From the NCBI RefSeq assembly GCF_947331435.1, contig NZ_CAMZOF010000005.1, positions 186,001 through 250,000 on the forward strand: 64,000 nucleotides of DNA. The letters run 5' to 3'. Each line of letters starts with the position of its first letter. Position 1 is the stretch's first letter. The position numbers and the translations under genes were made by a program. Below the pieces are notes generated by a model, which ran no database searches, was not told the origin of the DNA, and worked only from the letters and a program-made list of their open reading frames with translations. Positions 53,845 to 63,187 of this stretch are shown here, in pieces. The stretch comes from Pelagibius sp. Alg239-R121 (lineage in GTDB: Bacteria; Pseudomonadota; Alphaproteobacteria; Kiloniellales; Kiloniellaceae).

Positions 53845-54720
53845 ATGATCACGCGCCTTGCAGCAGCCAAGGTCAATCTGGATCTTCGTGTGATTGGACG
53901 CCGTGCCGATGGCTATCATGAACTCGAGAGTTTAATTGCCTTCTGCTCGATCGGCGACGTTTTGACCTTTGAGTCGGCGTCTGACATCACATTGCGGGTT
54001 GAGGGACCTTACGCCAGCCAACTCCGCGACGAGCCGCTGCAGAACAATCTGGTGCTGCGGGCTGCGGAGTTGCTTCGGAAATATGCGAAGAGTGAGCAGG
54101 GTGCCCGCATCACGCTCACTAAGAACCTGCCCGTGGCGGCCGGGCTGGGTGGTGGATCTGCCGACGCGGCGGCAACCCTGTCCGGACTTTCGGAACTTTG
54201 GGGGATTGATATCGGCACCGCGCAACTTGCGGGCCTTGGATTGACTCTCGGCGCTGACCTGCCTGTGTGTCTGGCAGGTATCCCCTGTTATCTGACTGGT
54301 ATTGGAGAAGTGATCAAGCCGCTGAAGGCGTTTCCGCCCTTATGGCTGGTTCTTATCAATCCACGGGTTGGGCTGTCGACCCCAAGTGTTTTTGCCGCTC
54401 TCGATGGCCGAATTTCGCCACCGAGAGCGGACAACCCGACATTAGGCATTGATGATCGGGAAGGTCTCCTCAAGAAGCTTGCCGCCAGTGTCAACGATCT
54501 GGAGATACCGGCCATTGAGCTGGTTCCTGAGATCGCCGATTGTCTGTCGGAGCTGAGACTGATTTCAGAGTGTTTGTTGGCGCGTATGTCCGGCAGTGGT
54601 GCCAGCTGTTTCGGGCTTTTCGCCTCTCCCGACGAAGCTGCCGCTTCCGCCCGTATAATCCGGGCAAGGCACCCCGCGTGGTGGGTTGCGGATGGATTGA
54701 TCGACCGGCCCAAAAGCTAG
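53845..54720 (+). CDS. ispE: 4-diphosphocytidyl-2-C-methyl-D-erythritol kinase
   Basis: A 291-residue GHMP kinase of the MEP isoprenoid pathway. Motifs: AAKVNLDLRVIGRRADGYHE at the N-terminus, ATP-binding PVAAGLGGGSADAAATL, and MSGSGASCFGLF near the C-terminus. It phosphorylates CDP-ME at the 2-hydroxyl group. Length and order are normal. It follows the TPR gene on the same strand and ends 56 bases before a convergent gene. Confidence 0.95.
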   Translation: MITRLAAAKVNLDLRVIGRRADGYHELESLIAFCSIGDVLTFESASDITLRVEGPYASQLRDEPLQNNLVLRAAELLRKYAKSEQGARITLTKNLPVAAGLGGGSADAAATLSGLSELWGIDIGTAQLAGLGLTLGADLPVCLAGIPCYLTGIGEVIKPLKAFPPLWLVLINPRVGLSTPSVFAALDGRISPPRADNPTLGIDDREGLLKKLAASVNDLEIPAIELVPEIADCLSELRLISECLLARMSGSGASCFGLFASPDEAAASARIIRARHPAWWVADGLIDRPKS

Positions 54721-54776
54721 GAGCTAGAACGACAGAAGTCTCATTCAGAGAAAATATGTCGGATCAATCCTATGGG

Positions 54777-56336
54777 TTATTCGTTCGACAGTAATTCCAC
54801 GACTTCGCGCAATTCGACCAGCAGTTCAGGTGTTGCCTGGCCGTCAACCGGCAGACCGGCAATTTCTTGATACAGGCGGATGGCCGTAGTGGCCTGATTA
54901 TCGATGATTCCGTCAGGTTGGCCGGGATCGATCTGAAGACGGATCAACAGTTCCTCGATTTCGACCAACGTTGCCTTGGTCAACTCGGTGGGAACGTCTG
55001 GCGCAGTCTCGATATTGTCCGGCGTTTCGGTCCTGGCCATGGTGGTCTGGACCTTTGTATCAGCTGTGTCAGCTAGTTCGGAGACAGTGCCGACGACCGT
55101 ATCGCCGCTGGCCGCAACGTTGTCTTGGGGTGCAAGCTCCGCAACGTCCTGTGGCACTGCATCCTGTGCCGCCTCGGCCAGCGCGGAGGTCGTGGGGACT
55201 GCGGGAAGCGATGCACTGACTTCGGATTGTGTCGAATCACCAGCTGTTGCAACGGCCTCGGTTTCTGCAGTCTCGGTTGTTTCTGCGGATTTGTTCTCCG
55301 CGGGTGTGGGCTCAGTCGTCGAGGAATTGGGGGCTGCTTCTGGGGCCGGAGCGGCGGTTTCGATCGCAGGTTCTTCGGCGGCTTCCCCTGACGGTTTGCC
55401 AGATTCGTCGGACACCACCTGAGAAGTGCCCGGTTCAGAGGCAGCGGTTTCCGCTACCTCTGTTTCACTTGGCGTCCCGGAATTCTCCTGGTCCAATGTC
55501 TGATCTTCCGATAAGGCGACGGATGTTGCGTTCTCGTCCTCATCAAAGTTCAAGGCTCCGGTCTGGGTCAGGAAGTAGTATCCGGCCGCTACCAGAACAA
55601 ACAGCAAGGCGACCAGCACAGAGACGCTGCCACCGCCATCCGACTTGCGCTTACGGATCGGGGTTGTTGTTGTTAGAGCAGGTTTGCGTTCGATTGTTGG
55701 ATCGCCACCGGAAGTCATCCGCGTACCGACTTTTTGTTTGGTGCCTAGTTTGGATTTGGCGGCTGTTGACGACTCCTTGGGCGATCCTGCATTTGGTTTC
55801 TTGGCATCTAGAGTCTTTTTGCCGTTTTTACCGTTTTTACCGACCAGGGCTGGCTTTGACGACTTGGCACCTTCCTTTTCGTCAGACCGCTGCTTTCCGG
55901 TGGTGCTTTTCTGCGTACTCAACGAGGATGTGCTCGATGCGGCCCGACTTTCGTGCGCCTGTGGTTTCGCGGCGCTGTCGTTGGGTGCAGTAGTCTTCCG
56001 GGAAGACTTCACGGGCGCAGCCTCCGGTTCCGGTCCGGAAGTTTCAAAGAGGCCTTTTTCAGCGGTCTTCTTGTTTGGTTGGCGTTTACCTGCCGTCTTC
56101 GATTTCGCGGCATCCCTGCCAGTAGCGCCGGAGAGTGTGTCCTTCGAAGATGGGATATCTAGCGAGGAACTGTCGGACGCGCGCGTGTCCGCTGCCGTCT
56201 CGCGTGCTTTGCCAGCCTTGACCGTTGCTTCTCTGTTCGAAGTCTTGGCTGCGGTCTCTCCGGTCTTGGCATCGGATGCGGAGTCGGTCGTATTTGTCTT
56301 ATTTGTTTTGGCGGGCTTGTCTGATTGCTCGCTCAT
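54777..56336 (-). CDS. Disordered membrane protein with C-terminal peptidoglycan-binding domain
   Basis: A 519-residue protein. Residues 1-245 are a low-complexity, K/S/T/A-rich, highly charged cytoplasmic tail; a single membrane helix (SVLVALLFVLVAAGYYFLT) lies near 255-273; residues 275-450 are an acidic E/A/T/P-rich linker; the last 65 residues resemble PG_binding_1 (LLIRLQIDPGQPDGIIDNQA, then LPVDGQATPELLVELREV). Topology would place the last domain at the cell wall and the basic tail in the cytosol. The ATG at 56336 is used, the frame is open upstream. It could tether envelope and cytosol; no relative is recognised. Confidence 0.85.
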   Translation of the reverse strand: MSEQSDKPAKTNKTNTTDSASDAKTGETAAKTSNREATVKAGKARETAADTRASDSSSLDIPSSKDTLSGATGRDAAKSKTAGKRQPNKKTAEKGLFETSGPEPEAAPVKSSRKTTAPNDSAAKPQAHESRAASSTSSLSTQKSTTGKQRSDEKEGAKSSKPALVGKNGKNGKKTLDAKKPNAGSPKESSTAAKSKLGTKQKVGTRMTSGGDPTIERKPALTTTTPIRKRKSDGGGSVSVLVALLFVLVAAGYYFLTQTGALNFDEDENATSVALSEDQTLDQENSGTPSETEVAETAASEPGTSQVVSDESGKPSGEAAEEPAIETAAPAPEAAPNSSTTEPTPAENKSAETTETAETEAVATAGDSTQSEVSASLPAVPTTSALAEAAQDAVPQDVAELAPQDNVAASGDTVVGTVSELADTADTKVQTTMARTETPDNIETAPDVPTELTKATLVEIEELLIRLQIDPGQPDGIIDNQATTAIRLYQEIAGLPVDGQATPELLVELREVVELLSNE

Positions 56337-56579
56337 ATCTCGCCGAATCAATGTGATATCCAACGCCAGTGAAGCATAATCGGACGCGTGTCGGCAATGC
56401 TTGTAGCGAGATACAACCATTCGGCATTAAATTGCGGGGCGAATTGCACCAGCAGGTGAGGCGGTACCCTGTTTTTCATGGCTAAACGCCTTATTCGACA
56501 AGAAAAAAGACGAGGTTTTTGCCAAGAGGGGCGTTGCGGAATTGGAACTTCATCGCTATTTTGTGCGCGCATTCGACGA

Positions 56580-56654
56580 TGGGGCGTAGCCAAGCGGTAA
56601 GGCAGCGGTTTTTGGTATCGCCATGCGCAGGTTCGAATCCTGCCGCCCCAGCCA
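56580..56654 (+). tRNA. tRNA-Gln (anticodon TTG)
   Basis: A cloverleaf folds directly: acceptor TGGGGCG/CGCCCCA, D stem GCC/GGC, anticodon stem GCGGT/ATCGC with loop TTTTGGT (anticodon TTG), T arm GCAGG-TTCGAAT-CCTGC, discriminator G and an encoded CCA at 56652-56654. Reads CAA (and CAG by wobble). Confidence 0.95.
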
Positions 56655-57007
56655 ACTTCAATCCCGATTCTGCCATCCCGGACGGTTGTTCTCTTTGGGC
56701 GACCTTGGCCTAAATTACGCCTGGACGCTGGCCAGCGTGCGACAAAAGCAGCCCGCGACGATACGGGGTGTGTCGCGGACTGCAAATTGGTCGGGCTTTT
56801 CTGTGCAGCGGGTTCCGGAGCTACCTTAAATTCATCACTCCGGTCCGCGGCACTGAAGCGCTGGTGGACAGCGATGAAGACACCTTACAACCGACTTATT
56901 GCAGTTTTCTTGCAGTCCTCTGACGAATCAGTGATGACCAGGGTCAGCCCAGCTGAACCTGGTCTATGAGCGAATGCATCGCCGGCTTTGCAAACTGAGC
57001 CAATCTC
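56655..57007. other. Intergenic region after tRNA-Gln
   Basis: 353 bases without a supported gene. A possible terminator occurs at 56750-56800. No repeat or site of the type left by an integrated element was found next to the tRNA 3' end. Confidence 0.45.
56750..56800 (+). terminator. Possible tRNA-Gln transcript terminator
   Basis: AGCCCG (56750-56755) pairs with CGGGCT (56792-56797), followed by TTTC; an inner CGAC/GTCG pair (56756-56759, 56772-56775) extends the fold. The large loop makes the call uncertain. Confidence 0.4.
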
Positions 57008-57679
57008 TCAAGTGTCGGCCCACATGCGCAGCAGGTTCAGGCGGCTTTTTTCGGCTGTCTTAAACTGGTCCGACTCCGGATGATTCTCTGCGAGCCATTT
57101 TGTGACGTCCGCCAGCTCTCCAAGGATTTCGCGCTTGGCGGGGTCCCGCACCATTGATTCGACCCAGGTCACGATTGCAGCGCGGCGGCCGGAGCGGACC
57201 GGATTGACGTGATGCACATAGTGGGTGGGGTAGACGACGGCGTCGCCGGCCTTGAGTTTGTATTGCTGTTCGCCGAATACCGTCTCCATTACCAGCTCGC
57301 CGCCCTTGTAGCTTTGCGGATCGCTCAGGAAAATTGTCATTGAAAGATCGGTACGCATCCCTGGATAGGGCCCCATCAGCGAGGCGTCGACATGAGAGCC
57401 GTAGTGCATCTCCTTGTCGTAAATGCTGAAAATCGGTGGCAGAATTCGTTTGGGTATGGCGGTCACATTGAATTCCGGATTGGCCGAAATCTGATTCATG
57501 ACGCTTTGTACAAGGGGTTTGTAGGCTGCATGGCTGTTCGACATCTGGGTGTTGCGCTTGATGTCCTGGCCTAAAGGGCCCGCGCTCATGCGTCCGTCGA
57601 CAAACGGGGCCGCAGCCATCTGCTGGAGCGTGGTTTTTACCTGCTGTTCGTCCAGAATGCCCGATATGACGGCAACCAT
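57008..57679 (-). CDS. PKHD-type Fe(II)/2OG hydroxylase
   Basis: A 223-residue protein of the PiuC/YbiX family. The iron ligands are in MHYGSHVDASLMG (H-x-D), and the distal His plus 2OG Arg in YVHHVNPVRSGRRAAIVTW; the signature YKGGELVME and AGDAVVYPTHYVHHV are present. The family is often linked to iron-siderophore receptors, but no receptor gene is next to it here. GGAGGA before ATG 57679 supports the start. It is transcribed alone. Confidence 0.92.
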   Translation of the reverse strand: MVAVISGILDEQQVKTTLQQMAAAPFVDGRMSAGPLGQDIKRNTQMSNSHAAYKPLVQSVMNQISANPEFNVTAIPKRILPPIFSIYDKEMHYGSHVDASLMGPYPGMRTDLSMTIFLSDPQSYKGGELVMETVFGEQQYKLKAGDAVVYPTHYVHHVNPVRSGRRAAIVTWVESMVRDPAKREILGELADVTKWLAENHPESDQFKTAEKSRLNLLRMWADT

Positions 57680-57786
57680 GCAGTTCCTCCCTTTGCACGA
57701 AAAAGGGAAGTTACATCACTGTCCGGGCGAGGCCCACAGATATTGAGTCGTGCCGCCGCCGTCTGACGTTGAGAGAGGTGAGCTGG

Positions 57787-60672
57787 TTATCCCGCGCGCA
57801 TCGTTTTCTGCAAACTGTCGAGAGATTCGTGAAGACCTTCGAGAGCCTTTCTGGCTTCCGGCGAAAGCGGATCAGTGTAGTCCGACAGCTTTGTCTCTTC
57901 TTCGTCGTCTTCGAAAGCGATGTCGTTGCTATCGAAGCTGTCAACACCACCGCGATCGAAGGGATCGCCTTCGCCGCACCAATGGTCGATCTTTTCGAAT
58001 AATTTCACCTTGTCGATAGGCTTTGAAAGATAATCGTTCATTCCTGCCTGGAGACACTTTTCTCGATCGCCCTTCATCGCGTTTGCCGTCATTGCGATAA
58101 TGGGGATTTCCGACCGCGACCCAGTGAGTTGCCGAATTGCCCGCGTTGCGTCCAGCCCATCCATTTCGGGCATCATCATATCCATGAGGATCAGATCGTA
58201 CGGCCGGTTGCGAATCGATGATAAGGCTTCCAGCCCGTTGCTTGCGCCATCGGCGCTGTGCCCCGCCTTTTTGAGGATTGTCGTGGCGAGCATCAAGTTG
58301 ATTTGATTGTCTTCAACGACCAGAACACGCAGGCTGCTGGAAGCGGACAATTCAAGCATACCGTCTTCGTCCAGATCCGGATCGGCTTGCCGCTCGCTGC
58401 CGAACAGAGGCCCTATGCAGCCGGCCATAGCGCCGTAGCCGAGTGGCTTTGGCATGGCGGCATTGAAACCAAGCTCCCTTGCGCGTCCATCGGTCCCTAC
58501 CTGCCCCGAAGACGACGAAAGTACCAACTTTACTGAGCGGTAACCTGGGATCTCTCGAATTCGGCTTGCAAGCTCGACGCCGTCCATGTCTGGCATCATA
58601 TGATCGATGATGATCGCGTCGTAGGTTCCAGCGCCCTTGGACGTGGCGATCATGTCGAGCGCCGTCACCGCGTCTGGAGCAACCGCGCCATCGATCCGGA
58701 AGGCTGCAAACTGCTTCTCGAAGACAAGGCGGTTCACTTCATTATCGTCGACCGCGAGGATGCGCCGGCCCGCCAGAAGTGACGAGACCTGACAACGTTT
58801 GTCGCCGATATCATTTTTCTGGCGTTTCAAGAGTGCCGTGAACCAGAAGGTACTACCCGTTCCAACCTCACTCTCGGCACCAATCTCGCCGGACATCATC
58901 GAGACCATCTCCTTACAAATCGCAAGGCCCAGACCCGTTCCGCCAAAGCGCCGTGTCATAGAGGTATCGGCCTGAGTGAATTTGTCGAACAAGGTAGGCA
59001 GGGAATCTTGAGGTATCCCGATACCAGTATCGCGCAGTTTGAACATCAGTTCGACATCATCGTCACTGATGCCTTGTGCGGAAACTTCAATGCTGACACC
59101 GCCTTGCTGGGTAAATTTGATCGCGTTGCCGGCAAGATTGAGCAGGATTTGGCGCAGGCGGCCAGGATCTCCGATCAAAGCGATTGGGACATTTGGTTCA
59201 ACGTAAGATGCAATCTCAATCCCCTTGACGTGGGCTCTTGCAGATAAAAGCTCCAGAGTCGATTCGACGGTCGTCAGGAGATCGAAATCGATGTCTTCGA
59301 GTTCCAGCTTGCCTGCCTCGATCTTGGAGACGTCCAAGATATCGTTGATGATGCTGAGCAGGGCTTCGCCGGACCGGTTTATTGTGTCAGCCTGTTGTCG
59401 CTGCTCATCATCGAGATCGCTCTCCAGCAAAAGTCCGGTCATGCCGAGAACACCGTTCATAGGCGTTCTGATTTCGTGACTCATAGTCGCCAGGAATTCC
59501 GACTTGGCCCGGTTTGCTTCTTCCGCGGCATTTTTTGCGACGGCCAACTCGTGGCGGGTCGTGATGGCGGTTCTGGTTTTGTCGCGCAGGATCGAAAGTG
59601 CCGTGGCGATGGTCAGGAGCTCATCTCGTCCTGTCCGGGGAATATCAATCTCGGTTTGTTCGTTGCTGATGGCAAAAAGTGCGGAGGAAATCTGCTTGAT
59701 CTTGGAAAAAATTGAGCGGTGCAGCATGTACCAGCCCAGCGCCCAAAAAGACAACAAAGCCAATATGGTCAACTGCAGCGTCAGCATTGTGAGCGAGGAT
59801 ACGTTGCCCGAAAAATCACTAATGTCACGGCCGAACTCAGCAACAGCCCAATCCTCGTTGAGAGAGTCTTTGAGCACGACGGCCACTAAATTAGTGTCGA
59901 CGCTCTTTGGATGACCGGGCGGCAAAGACTCGGCCTCGTCCAACTCGGGCACTTCGGCCGGAAGATCGCTGATTGCCTCGTTGATTAGGAGATAACCGCC
60001 CATGTCTTTAAAGGTGAAGTGTCCGCCGAGGTGTTTTCCAAGACCGCTGAGCAGGTAGCGCGGGTCGACGACGAATTCTGCGAAGGCTCGAACTTTGAAC
60101 CCGCCGATCGGCACGATCAGGCTGTGCACAGGTCGACCGTTGTTCGTCTTCCAGTAGTATCCCGTCGGTTTGCGTTGCTCCGCCTTTGGCCTTGAGAGAA
60201 TGAGTTCTACGGCACCGGGGCGGGTACCTATGGTGTCGCTGCCGCCTTCGAGTGAAGACTCCAGCATTTTCATCTCGGTCGTATAGATAACAACGTTCAA
60301 CAGCCGCAGACGTTCAAAACGAAACATAGGAACGAAATGAACCGCATTGGCGGCCCTGATGATTTCATTGCTGTCTTTGGTTCTTATCGCCTCAATGAGG
60401 GCCGGATCTCGTGCGAATTGACTGACGAAAGGCCGAACGCGTTCCAAGTATCCCAAGCGGATGCGATCGTCGATCGCCGCGCGCACCATATCTTCCTGGG
60501 CGTCCGTCAATGTGCTGAGCGCGAAGCGTTCGTAAGCTTTGGTTAACCATATTTCGTTAGCAATAGCACCAAGAGACAGCAACAACGCAAGGCAGAATAG
60601 TGCCTTGCGCAGCGTCCAGAACCCAGCCTTGAGAGCTTTGCCGGTGGCCGGCTCACTCCTGTCTCGGGACAT
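57787..60672 (-). CDS. BarA-like hybrid sensor kinase with two receiver domains
   Basis: A 961-residue kinase: TM1 near residues 22-42, a periplasmic region of about 270 residues, TM2 near 305-325, a HAMP-like linker, H box ([19 protein letters not shown]), ATPase motifs ([27 protein letters not shown]), then receiver 1 ([11 protein letters not shown], phosphoacceptor in [12 protein letters not shown]) and receiver 2 ([24 protein letters not shown]). No HPt domain is seen after receiver 2; the last 60 residues are acidic. A separate HPt protein should complete the relay. GAGGAGG before ATG 60672 fixes the start. Confidence 0.92.
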   Translation of the reverse strand: MSRDRSEPATGKALKAGFWTLRKALFCLALLLSLGAIANEIWLTKAYERFALSTLTDAQEDMVRAAIDDRIRLGYLERVRPFVSQFARDPALIEAIRTKDSNEIIRAANAVHFVPMFRFERLRLLNVVIYTTEMKMLESSLEGGSDTIGTRPGAVELILSRPKAEQRKPTGYYWKTNNGRPVHSLIVPIGGFKVRAFAEFVVDPRYLLSGLGKHLGGHFTFKDMGGYLLINEAISDLPAEVPELDEAESLPPGHPKSVDTNLVAVVLKDSLNEDWAVAEFGRDISDFSGNVSSLTMLTLQLTILALLSFWALGWYMLHRSIFSKIKQISSALFAISNEQTEIDIPRTGRDELLTIATALSILRDKTRTAITTRHELAVAKNAAEEANRAKSEFLATMSHEIRTPMNGVLGMTGLLLESDLDDEQRQQADTINRSGEALLSIINDILDVSKIEAGKLELEDIDFDLLTTVESTLELLSARAHVKGIEIASYVEPNVPIALIGDPGRLRQILLNLAGNAIKFTQQGGVSIEVSAQGISDDDVELMFKLRDTGIGIPQDSLPTLFDKFTQADTSMTRRFGGTGLGLAICKEMVSMMSGEIGAESEVGTGSTFWFTALLKRQKNDIGDKRCQVSSLLAGRRILAVDDNEVNRLVFEKQFAAFRIDGAVAPDAVTALDMIATSKGAGTYDAIIIDHMMPDMDGVELASRIREIPGYRSVKLVLSSSSGQVGTDGRARELGFNAAMPKPLGYGAMAGCIGPLFGSERQADPDLDEDGMLELSASSSLRVLVVEDNQINLMLATTILKKAGHSADGASNGLEALSSIRNRPYDLILMDMMMPEMDGLDATRAIRQLTGSRSEIPIIAMTANAMKGDREKCLQAGMNDYLSKPIDKVKLFEKIDHWCGEGDPFDRGGVDSFDSNDIAFEDDEEETKLSDYTDPLSPEARKALEGLHESLDSLQKTMRAG

Positions 60673-60875
60673 CGCCCGACCTCCTCGGAAAGCGTGAGGC
60701 TGGGAGTGTATCCGCGCGGAGGTAAATAAAGATTTATGATGCTTCTGCTGAAGCTCTGTTCGCGGTGCTACCTGCAGTAGGCCGTATAAATCTGAAAACC
60801 GAAATTATATCAATAATTTACGATTTTTTGTATGTTGTTTTTCGGGGCCGTTTACAGAAATTTTTTCGCCGTTGA

Positions 60876-61337
60876 TTAGAGTTGACCTTGAATTACATAG
60901 CGTAACAAGCGCACTACCTGTTCGGGGTGTTCGGCGACCGCCATGGCTGCGCCGTCGACTTCCTTCAAGGCATGATTCAGGGCCGCATCATGCAGCGTGA
61001 TGTAAGGAATGGACTGGGCTGTAGCATAGCCTGCATCGAAAGCGGCGTTCCATTGACGATATTTGTCGCCGAAGCGGACGACCGCCAGATCGGCACTGTC
61101 CATCAGGGTCCGCGTGCGCATCGCGTTGACCTTGGCGCCTTTGTGATCGTGCCAAAAAGTGGACGTCTCGGCGCCAAGGATTTCGGCGCCACAGTCGTCG
61201 CTGCTGGCATGGTCGGTTACCGGAGATACGAGTTCGACCGGCAAACCGGCTTCTTCAACACCCTTGCCGATCTGGTCCCGCCAATCTGTGTGAATCTCAC
61301 CGGACAGGTACACTGTCCAGATACGCTGGTCTGCCAT
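60876..61337 (-). CDS. YtoQ-family protein
   Basis: A 153-residue cytosolic protein with the YtoQ family pattern: WTVYLSGEIHTDWRDQI, ELVSPVTDHASSDDCG, ADLAVVRFGDKYRQWNAAFDAG and a LLRYVIQGQL ending. The fold is like nucleoside 2-deoxyribosyltransferases; the real function is unknown. GAGGAG precedes the ATG. It lies between the hybrid kinase and the catalase, all leftward, each with its own likely promoter. Confidence 0.87.
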   Translation of the reverse strand: MADQRIWTVYLSGEIHTDWRDQIGKGVEEAGLPVELVSPVTDHASSDDCGAEILGAETSTFWHDHKGAKVNAMRTRTLMDSADLAVVRFGDKYRQWNAAFDAGYATAQSIPYITLHDAALNHALKEVDGAAMAVAEHPEQVVRLLRYVIQGQL

Positions 61338-61442
61338 CTGCTGCTCCTCAGTTAAATCTGCCGCGTTGTGTTAAGCGGGAACCACCACCGCTGCAAGAGG
61401 CATTCCGCATCATGGAAGGAAGTGGTTGTTCTTGACTCAAAA

Positions 61443-61477
61443 CGCCGCCCCCTGCGCTTAAAACGCAGAGGGCGGCG
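61443..61477 (-). terminator. Terminator of the catalase gene
   Basis: CGCCGCCCCCTGCG (61443-61456) and CGCAGAGGGCGGCG (61464-61477) form a 14-bp stem with one mismatch position, followed on the minus strand by TTTTGAG. It lies about 100 bases past the catalase stop. Confidence 0.75.
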
Positions 61478-61578
61478 CCCAGAGACTAAGGCAGCGGTGG
61501 GTTCAGGACGCTGCCCTAGACAGCCTCGGCTTGAGGGGGTTCTGAAGGCCCCAGGGCCGAGGTTTTGGTGGCTGTAAC

Positions 61579-63036
61579 TCAGGCCGCGATTACTTCGTCG
61601 ATCGAGAGACCCAGAGCTTTTGCGACGCCCTCGCCATAGGCGGGGTCCGCCTTGTAGCAATTCTGGATGTGGCGGTATTGGATCTCCAGGCTTGCGCCAC
61701 CAACGGATCTGGCCGTGTTCCCAAATAAGATGCTGCGCTGCTCGTCACTCATCAATTTGAAGAGTGCGCGAGGTTGCGAGTAATAGTCGTCATCCTCGCG
61801 GTGGTTCCAGCGGTCGGCGTGATCGTCGACTCGGAGTGGCGGCTCGGAGAAGTCAGGTTGTTCGGCCCATTCGCCCTTGCTGTTCGGCTCATACCCGATC
61901 CGGGCGCCGGCATTACCGTCCATGCGCATCTGGCCGTCACGGTGATAGGAATGGAAGGGGCAGCGCGGTGCATTGACCGGAATGTGCCCATGATTCACGC
62001 CAAGGCGATAGCGTTGTGCGTCACCGTAGGAGAAGAGGCGGCCCTGCAGCATCTTATCCGGGGAAAAACCGATACCTGGAACCACGTTTGCCGGGTTGAA
62101 AGCGACCTGCTCGACATCGGCGAAGTAATTGTCTGGATTGCGGTTGAGTTCCATCTCGCCGACTTCGATCAGCGGGTAATCACCATGTGGCCAGACTTTC
62201 GTCAGATCGAAAGGATTGACGTGATAGCTGTCAGCGTCGGCTTCGGGCATGACCTGTACTGACAGGGTCCACTTTGGAAAATCGCCGTTTTCGATACTGT
62301 CGAAGAGATCCCGCTGATGGCTCTCACGATCTTGCGCGATGACCTGTGCAGATTCTTCGTCGGTGAGGTTCTGGATGCCCTGCTGGGTTTTGAAATGAAA
62401 TTTGACCCAGAAGCGTTCGTTGTCTGCATTGATGAAGCTGAAGGTATGGCTGCCGAAACCGTCCATGTGACGGTAGGTTTTCGGAATACCGCGTTCGCTC
62501 ATGACAATCGTCACCTGGTGCAAAGCTTCAGGTAGCAGGGTCCAGAAATCCCAATTGTTGTCTGCGCTGCGCATATTGGTACGCGGGTCGCGTTTAACGG
62601 CGTGGTTCAAATCCGGGAACTTCAGGGGGTCCCGGAGGAAGAAAACCGGTGTGTTGTTGCCTACGAGGTCCCAGTTTCCTTCGTCGGTGTAGAACTTGGC
62701 GGCAAATCCGCGGATGTCCCGTTCGGCGTCAGCCGCACCGCGCTCGCCCGCAACCGTGGAGAAACGCAGGAACATGTCGGTTTTCTTGCCAAGCTGGGAG
62801 AAAATCTTGGCGCGAGTGTACTTCGTAATGTCGTTGGTCACCGTAAAGGTGCCGTAGGCGCCGGAGCCTTTGGCGTGCATGCGGCGCTCGGGTATCACTT
62901 CCCGATCGAAATGTGCGAGCTTTTCCAGGAACCAGACATCCTGCAGTAAAGCAGGGCCTCGGCGGCCAGCAGTCATCGTGTTTTGGTTGTCGGGAACCGG
63001 CGCGCCTGCAGCCGTTGTCAGTTTTTTGTCGCTCAT
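61579..63036 (-). CDS. katA: Monofunctional heme catalase
   Basis: A 485-residue small-subunit catalase. Catalytic His in [16 protein letters not shown], Asn in [12 protein letters not shown], the heme-ligand Tyr in [13 protein letters not shown], and the usual [20 protein letters not shown]. It breaks down hydrogen peroxide in the cytosol. ATG 63036 is chosen for GGAGA about six bases upstream; the frame is open before it. It is divergent from oxyR, and the 151-base gap with AT-rich repeats and an OxyR half-site is the probable control region. Confidence 0.96.
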   Translation of the reverse strand: MSDKKLTTAAGAPVPDNQNTMTAGRRGPALLQDVWFLEKLAHFDREVIPERRMHAKGSGAYGTFTVTNDITKYTRAKIFSQLGKKTDMFLRFSTVAGERGAADAERDIRGFAAKFYTDEGNWDLVGNNTPVFFLRDPLKFPDLNHAVKRDPRTNMRSADNNWDFWTLLPEALHQVTIVMSERGIPKTYRHMDGFGSHTFSFINADNERFWVKFHFKTQQGIQNLTDEESAQVIAQDRESHQRDLFDSIENGDFPKWTLSVQVMPEADADSYHVNPFDLTKVWPHGDYPLIEVGEMELNRNPDNYFADVEQVAFNPANVVPGIGFSPDKMLQGRLFSYGDAQRYRLGVNHGHIPVNAPRCPFHSYHRDGQMRMDGNAGARIGYEPNSKGEWAEQPDFSEPPLRVDDHADRWNHREDDDYYSQPRALFKLMSDEQRSILFGNTARSVGGASLEIQYRHIQNCYKADPAYGEGVAKALGLSIDEVIAA

Positions 63037-63120
63037 TTCTTTCTCCGCTTGTGGTCGTGCGATGTTTAGGAACCCGCTGTCATCACCCCCTTCAGGGCGC
63101 TGAGGCATTTGATGAGTTGT

Positions 63121-63144
63121 ATTATAATCATTCTAATTATAATC
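63121..63144 (-). promoter_or_regulatory. Likely catalase promoter with repeated TATAAT
   Basis: ATTATAATC occurs twice, at 63121-63129 and 63136-63144, so the minus strand carries two TATAAT hexamers at 15-base distance. Either can be the -10 box for katA; no exact -35 was fixed. Confidence 0.45.
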
Positions 63145-63170
63145 TCTAATATAGATAAATTTGCATTTCG

Positions 63171-63185
63171 ATAGGAAAAAACTAT
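63171..63185. promoter_or_regulatory. OxyR half-site over the oxyR ribosome binding site
   Basis: ATAG (63171-63174), seven bases, CTAT (63182-63185) matches half of the OxyR consensus. The next tetramers at 11-base steps are weak (TTTG, ATAT). It overlaps the oxyR RBS (AGGA) and ends two bases before the ATG, fitting autorepression. Confidence 0.6.
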
Positions 63186-63187
63186 CA

